Shown here: positions 60,303-64,000 of the stretch, piece after piece
Position numbering within the stretch: position 1 is the stretch's first letter
Layout: each line of letters begins with the position of its first letter
Assembly: GCF_014650675.1 (NCBI RefSeq)
Contig: NZ_BMVK01000004.1
Coordinates: 1-64,000, forward strand
DNA: 64,000 nt
Reading direction: 5' to 3'
From: Streptomyces anulatus
GTDB taxonomy: Bacteria; Actinomycetota; Actinomycetes; Streptomycetales; Streptomycetaceae
Made by a program: the position numbers and the translations under genes
The notes under the pieces: generated by a model
What the model was told of the DNA's origin: nothing
Seen by the model: the letters and a program-made list of their open reading frames with translations, nothing else
The model's database searches: none

Positions 60303-62311
60303 GCGGGGACCTCCAGAGGGTCGAGCTTGTTCGCTTTCCGGATCTCGTCGACGATACGGCCGATGATCTCGGTGATGCCGAAGTCCTTCGGGGTGAAGAC
60401 GGCGGCCACACCGGCTTCGATGAGTGCGGCGGCGTCGGCCGGCGGGATGATGCCGCCCGCGATCACCGGGATGTCCGGGGCTCCGGCCTCGCGCAGCCGG
60501 TGCAGGACGTCGGGCACCAGCTCGGCGTGCGAGCCGGACAGGATCGACAGGCCCACGCAGTGCACGTCCTCGGCGATCGCCGCGTCGGTGATCTGCTCGG
60601 GGGTCAGCCGGATGCCCTGGTAGACCACCTCGAACCCGGCGTCCCTGGCCCGTACGGCGATCTGCTCGGCCCCGTTGGAGTGCCCGTCCAGGCCCGGCTT
60701 GCCGACCAGCAGCCGCAGCCGTCCCACGCCCAGGTCGGCGGAGGTGCGGGTGACCTTCTCGCGGACCAGGGCCAGCGTGCTGCCCGGTTCGGCGGTGACC
60801 GCCACCGGGGCCGAGGAGACCCCGGTGGGCGCGCGGAACTCGCCGAAGACGTCCCGCAGCGCCCAGGACCACTCGCCGGTGGTGACGCCCGCGCGGGCGC
60901 ACTCGACGGTGGCCTCCATCATGTTCTCGGTGCCCGCGGCGGCCTTCTTCAGCGCGGCCAGCGCCTCGGAGGCGCGCGTCTCGTCGCGGTTGTCCCGCCA
61001 CTCGTGCAGGGCGGCCACGACCCGCGCCTCGTTCTCGGGGTCGACCGTCATGATCGCGCCGTCGAGGTCGGCGGTGAGCGGGTTGGGTTCGGTCGTCTCG
61101 TAGATGTTGACGCCGACGATCTTCTCCTCGCCGCCCTCGATCCGGGCCCGCCGTGTCGCGTGCGAGGAGACCAGCTCCGATTTGAGGTAGCCGGATTCGA
61201 CGGCCGCCATCGCGCCGCCCATCTGCTGGATCCGGTCGATCTCCGCCAGCGACTCCTCGACCAGCGAGTCCACCTTGGCCTCGATGACGTGCGAACCGGC
61301 GAAGATGTCCTCGTACTCCAGCAGATCGCTCTCGTGCGCCAGCACCTGCTGGATCCGCAGCGACCACTGCTGGTCCCAGGGCCGGGGCAGCCCCAGCGCC
61401 TCGTTCCAGGCCGGCAGCTGTACGGCGCGGGCGCGGGCGTCCTTGGAGAGCGTGACGGCCAGCATCTCCAGGACGATGCGCTGGACGTTGTTCTCCGGCT
61501 GGGCCTCGGTCAGGCCGAGGGAGTTGACCTGGACGCCGTAGCGGAAACGGCGCTGCTTCGCGTTCGCGATGCCGTACCGCTCGCGGGTGACGCGGTCCCA
61601 GATACGGCCGAAGGCGCGCATCTTGCACATCTCCTCGATGAAGCGGACGCCGGCGTTCACGAAGAACGAGATGCGGGCGACCACGTCACCGAACTTCTCC
61701 TCGGGCACCTGGCCCGAGTCGCGGACCGCGTCGAGCACCGCGATGGCGGTCGACATGGCGTACGCGATCTCCTGGACCGGGGTGGCCCCCGCCTCCTGGA
61801 GGTGGTAGCTGCAGATGTTGATCGGGTTCCACTTGGGGATGCGGTTGACCGTGTACGTGATCATGTCCGTGGTCAGCCGCAGGGAGGGCACCGGCGGGAA
61901 GACGTGCGTCCCGCGCGAGAGGTACTCCTTCACGATGTCGTTCTGCGTGGTCCCCTGGAGCTTGTCGGGGTCGGCCCCCTGCTCCTCCGCGACCACCTGG
62001 TAGAGCGCCAGCAGCCACATGGCGGTCGCGTTGATCGTCATCGAGGTGTTCATCTGCTCCAGGGGGATGTCCTGGAACAGCCGCCGCATGTCACCGAGGT
62101 GCGAGACGGGAACACCGACACGGCCCACCTCGCCGCGGGCGAGAATGTGGTCCGGGTCGTATCCGGTCTGCGTGGGCAGATCGAAGGCGACCGAGAGACC
62201 CGTCTGGCCCTTGGCGAGGTTGCGGCGGTACAGCTCGTTGGACGCCTCGGCGGTCGAGTGACCGGCGTACGTCCGCATGAGCCAGGGCCGGTCCTTCTGA
62301 CGTTCGTTCAT
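60299..62311 (-). CDS. meaA: B12-dependent ethylmalonyl-CoA mutase
   Basis: This 670-residue single-chain mutase has the catalytic domain (LSVAFDLPTQTGYDPDH; TTQNDIVKEY) and a C-terminal cobalamin domain with KPGLDGHSNGAEQ (the DxHxxG motif) and SGSHAELVPDVL. It is shorter than methylmalonyl-CoA mutases and matches MeaA/Ecm, converting ethylmalonyl-CoA to methylsuccinyl-CoA. Nine bases separate it from ccr. Confidence 0.92.
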   Translation of the reverse strand: MNERQKDRPWLMRTYAGHSTAEASNELYRRNLAKGQTGLSVAFDLPTQTGYDPDHILARGEVGRVGVPVSHLGDMRRLFQDIPLEQMNTSMTINATAMWLLALYQVVAEEQGADPDKLQGTTQNDIVKEYLSRGTHVFPPVPSLRLTTDMITYTVNRIPKWNPINICSYHLQEAGATPVQEIAYAMSTAIAVLDAVRDSGQVPEEKFGDVVARISFFVNAGVRFIEEMCKMRAFGRIWDRVTRERYGIANAKQRRFRYGVQVNSLGLTEAQPENNVQRIVLEMLAVTLSKDARARAVQLPAWNEALGLPRPWDQQWSLRIQQVLAHESDLLEYEDIFAGSHVIEAKVDSLVEESLAEIDRIQQMGGAMAAVESGYLKSELVSSHATRRARIEGGEEKIVGVNIYETTEPNPLTADLDGAIMTVDPENEARVVAALHEWRDNRDETRASEALAALKKAAAGTENMMEATVECARAGVTTGEWSWALRDVFGEFRAPTGVSSAPVAVTAEPGSTLALVREKVTRTSADLGVGRLRLLVGKPGLDGHSNGAEQIAVRARDAGFEVVYQGIRLTPEQITDAAIAEDVHCVGLSILSGSHAELVPDVLHRLREAGAPDIPVIAGGIIPPADAAALIEAGVAAVFTPKDFGITEIIGRIVDEIRKANKLDPLEVPA

Positions 62312-62320
62312 CGGAGAACC

Positions 62321-63658
62321 TCAGACGTTGCGGAAGCGGTTGATGGCGTCGATGTGCTGCTCGCGCATTTCCTGGTCGCGCACGCCCAGGCCCTCGCGGG
62401 GGGCCAGGGCGAGGACGCCGACCTTGCCCTGGTGGGCGTTGCGGTGGACGTCGTGGGCGGCCTGGCCGGTCTCCTCCAGGGTGTACGTCTTGGAGAGCGT
62501 CGGGTGGATCTTGCCCTTGGCGATCAGGCGGTTGGCCTCCCACGCCTCGCGGTAGTTGGCGAAGTGGGAGCCGATGATCCGCTTGAGCGACATCCACAGG
62601 TAGCGGTTGTCGTACTCGTGCATGTAGCCGGAGGTGGAGGCGCAGGTGGTGATGGTGCCGCCCTTGCGGGTGACGTAGACCGAGGCGCCGAAGGTCTCGC
62701 GGCCGGGGTGCTCGAAGACGATGTCGATGTCCTCGCCGCCGGTGTACTCCCGGATGCGCTTGCCGAAGCGCTTCCACTCCTTGGGGTCCTGGGTGCGCTC
62801 GTCCTTCCAGAACTTGTAGCCGTCCGCGTTGCGGTCGATGACCGCCTCGGCGCCCATGGCACGGCAGATGTCGGCCTTCTCCGGGCTGGAGACGACACAG
62901 ATCGGGTTGGCGCCGCCGGCCAGTGCGAACTGGGTGGCGTACGAGCCGAGTCCGCCGCTGGCGCCCCAGATCAGCACGTTGTCGCCCTGCTTCATGCCCG
63001 CGCCGTTGCGCGAGACGAGCTGGCGGTACGCGGTGGAGTTGACCAGGCCGGGGGCGGCGGCCTCCTCCCAGCTGAGGTGCTGGGGCTTGGGCATCAGCTG
63101 GTTGGACTTGACGAGGGCGATCTCGGCGAGGCCGCCGAAGTTCGTCTCGAAGCCCCAGATCCGCTGCTCGGGGTCGAGCATCGTGTCGTTGTGGCCGTCG
63201 GAGGACTCCAGCTCGACGGAGAGGCAGTGGGCGACGACCTCGTCGCCCGGGTTCCAGGCGTTCACGCCGGGGCCGGTGCGCAGGACGACGCCCGCGAGGT
63301 CGGAGCCGATGACGTGGTACGGCAGGTCGTGGCGCTTGGTGAGCTCGCTGAGCCGCCCGTACCGCTCCAGGAAGCCGAAGGTGGACACCGGCTCGAAGAT
63401 GGAGGTCCAGACGGAGTTGTAGTTCACCGAGCTGGCCATCACGGCGACGAGAGCCTCGCCGGGGCCGAGTTCGGGGACCGGGACCTCGTCCAGGTGGAGC
63501 GACTTGCGGGGGTCCTTGTCGCGGGATTCGAGTCCCGCGAACATCTCCGCCTCGTCCTTGTGCACGGTGATCGCACGGTAGGACTCGGGGAGGGACAGGG
63601 CCGCGAAGTCCGCGGCGGTGCTGTCCTGCGATTGGATCGCGTCCAGGATTTCCTTCAC
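62321..63658 (-). CDS. ccr: Crotonyl-CoA carboxylase/reductase
   Basis: This 445-residue medium-chain dehydrogenase-like protein has WGASGGLGSYATQFALAGG for NADPH and GDEVVAHCLSVE; its length and the ETFGASVYVTRKGGTITTC segment match Ccr, which reductively carboxylates crotonyl-CoA to ethylmalonyl-CoA. GTG 63658 has GGAGG seven bases upstream. It is the first gene of the ethylmalonyl-CoA operon and has a clear promoter with paired operators. In polyketide producers this enzyme also supplies ethylmalonyl-CoA extender units. Confidence 0.93.
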   Translation of the reverse strand: MKEILDAIQSQDSTAADFAALSLPESYRAITVHKDEAEMFAGLESRDKDPRKSLHLDEVPVPELGPGEALVAVMASSVNYNSVWTSIFEPVSTFGFLERYGRLSELTKRHDLPYHVIGSDLAGVVLRTGPGVNAWNPGDEVVAHCLSVELESSDGHNDTMLDPEQRIWGFETNFGGLAEIALVKSNQLMPKPQHLSWEEAAAPGLVNSTAYRQLVSRNGAGMKQGDNVLIWGASGGLGSYATQFALAGGANPICVVSSPEKADICRAMGAEAVIDRNADGYKFWKDERTQDPKEWKRFGKRIREYTGGEDIDIVFEHPGRETFGASVYVTRKGGTITTCASTSGYMHEYDNRYLWMSLKRIIGSHFANYREAWEANRLIAKGKIHPTLSKTYTLEETGQAAHDVHRNAHQGKVGVLALAPREGLGVRDQEMREQHIDAINRFRNV

Positions 63659-63885
63659 GGTGTTGCCTCCGGTGATGCGGCGTCGAGGGAACGCTTGAGG
63701 GGCCCTGCTGGCAGGGAGGGGCGGTTCTGGAGGTGTTGCCGTCGGTTCGGCGAGTAGATCTTTGGCTTTGCCCGGTGGAGCAAGAAGGTGCCTGTGACGC
63801 AGGCGTCCGGGCGCGCAGCACGGTGGTTGCGGGGACAGCCGGCGTACGTGTGAGGTCTCAGCACGCCGGCCGCCCGGACACCTTC

Positions 63886-63927
63886 AACGTATGGCACTCC
63901 GTGACACCTGACAAGGCACCCAGTGCC
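63886..63927 (-). promoter_or_regulatory. ccr promoter with paired TetR-type operators
   Basis: Minus-strand -35 TTGTCA (63914-63909), 17-bp spacer, -10 TACGTT (63891-63886). Two boxes, GGCACTCCGTGAC (63893-63905) and GGCACCCAGTGCC (63915-63927), have centres 22 bp apart. One fills the spacer and stops one base from the -10, and the other abuts the -35, the same arrangement as at etfB. The transcript would have a leader of about 220 bases. Confidence 0.75.
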
Positions 63928-64000
63928 AACAATTTCTCTCACTTGTCATCCCGTGGGCACGCATGAGCAACACGATGGGTGTTACGGGACGTTCTGTCCT
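63928..64000 (+). other. Possible start of a divergent gene at the window edge
   Basis: An ATG at 63963 opens a frame (MSNTMGVTGRSV) that runs off the window. Thirteen codons are too few to identify a product. If real, its gene is divergent from ccr and would share the operator pair. Confidence 0.3.

Overview
The window is high-GC actinomycete DNA. Codon bias, ATGA and GTGA start/stop overlaps, GTG starts and the gene content all point to Streptomyces. It mixes a secondary-metabolite cluster with core and catabolic genes. No tRNA, rRNA, CRISPR array or intact insertion sequence was seen.

Region 1 (1-1498) holds the start of etfB (minus strand), a divergent TetR regulator and a zinc-ribbon/OB-fold (DUF35) protein. 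They are joined by paired 13-bp operators of the form GGCACTCAGTGCC. The same paired operator, with the same promoter geometry, lies in front of ccr at the far right end (63886-63927). This predicts one TetR regulon covering ETF, the DUF35 protein and the ethylmalonyl-CoA pathway.

Region 2 (1539-4067) is a DJ-1/PfpI protein, an amidohydrolase-like protein and a MarR/GbsR regulator. Region 3 (4083-21319, all minus strand, mostly overlapping genes) is a macrotetrolide (nonactin-type) cluster. It has five ketosynthase homologues (two KAS III, three FabF-like), four short-chain reductases, an acyl-CoA ligase (nonL), a NonS-like cyclase, the NonD hydrolase, a NonR-like esterase and a fused CoA-transferase. 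There is no acyl carrier protein and no acyltransferase, as in the ACP-less nonactin PKS. Two ketosynthases keep the cysteine but lack the first catalytic histidine and the lysine, as expected for C-O bond-forming NonJ/NonK-type enzymes. No aminotransferase is present, which argues against pamamycin.

Region 4 (21520-32256) carries an ABC-2 exporter with a palindromic operator, an enoyl-CoA hydratase coupled to an atypical LuxR-type regulator, an IMPase-family phosphatase, an FAD oxidoreductase, a macrodomain protein, the ada-alkA/ogt alkylation-repair pair, a GDT1-family manganese exporter behind a yybP-ykoY riboswitch, and a 2Fe-2S protein.

Region 5 (32285-41198, minus) looks like a complete polyhydroxybutyrate utilisation module: GAF-PucR regulator, MHS-type transporter, 3-hydroxybutyrate dehydrogenase, secreted esterase, secreted PHB depolymerase and both subunits of a 3-oxoacid CoA-transferase. 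Region 6 (41373-43420) has an orphan VapB-like antitoxin, a NUDIX hydrolase and glycerate kinase.

Region 7 (43791-52769) is a PucR-type regulator divergent from a complete branched-chain-amino-acid-type ABC transporter. It faces a membrane Ser/Thr kinase whose extracellular domain has the transporter's binding-protein fold, plus a lipoprotein. Region 8 (53197-55772) is a methyltransferase / DUF1796 / PIG-L deacetylase trio of unknown role. Region 9 (55889-63658, minus) contains pssA and psd, then the ethylmalonyl-CoA pathway genes acd, maoC, CoA lyase, meaA/ecm and ccr.
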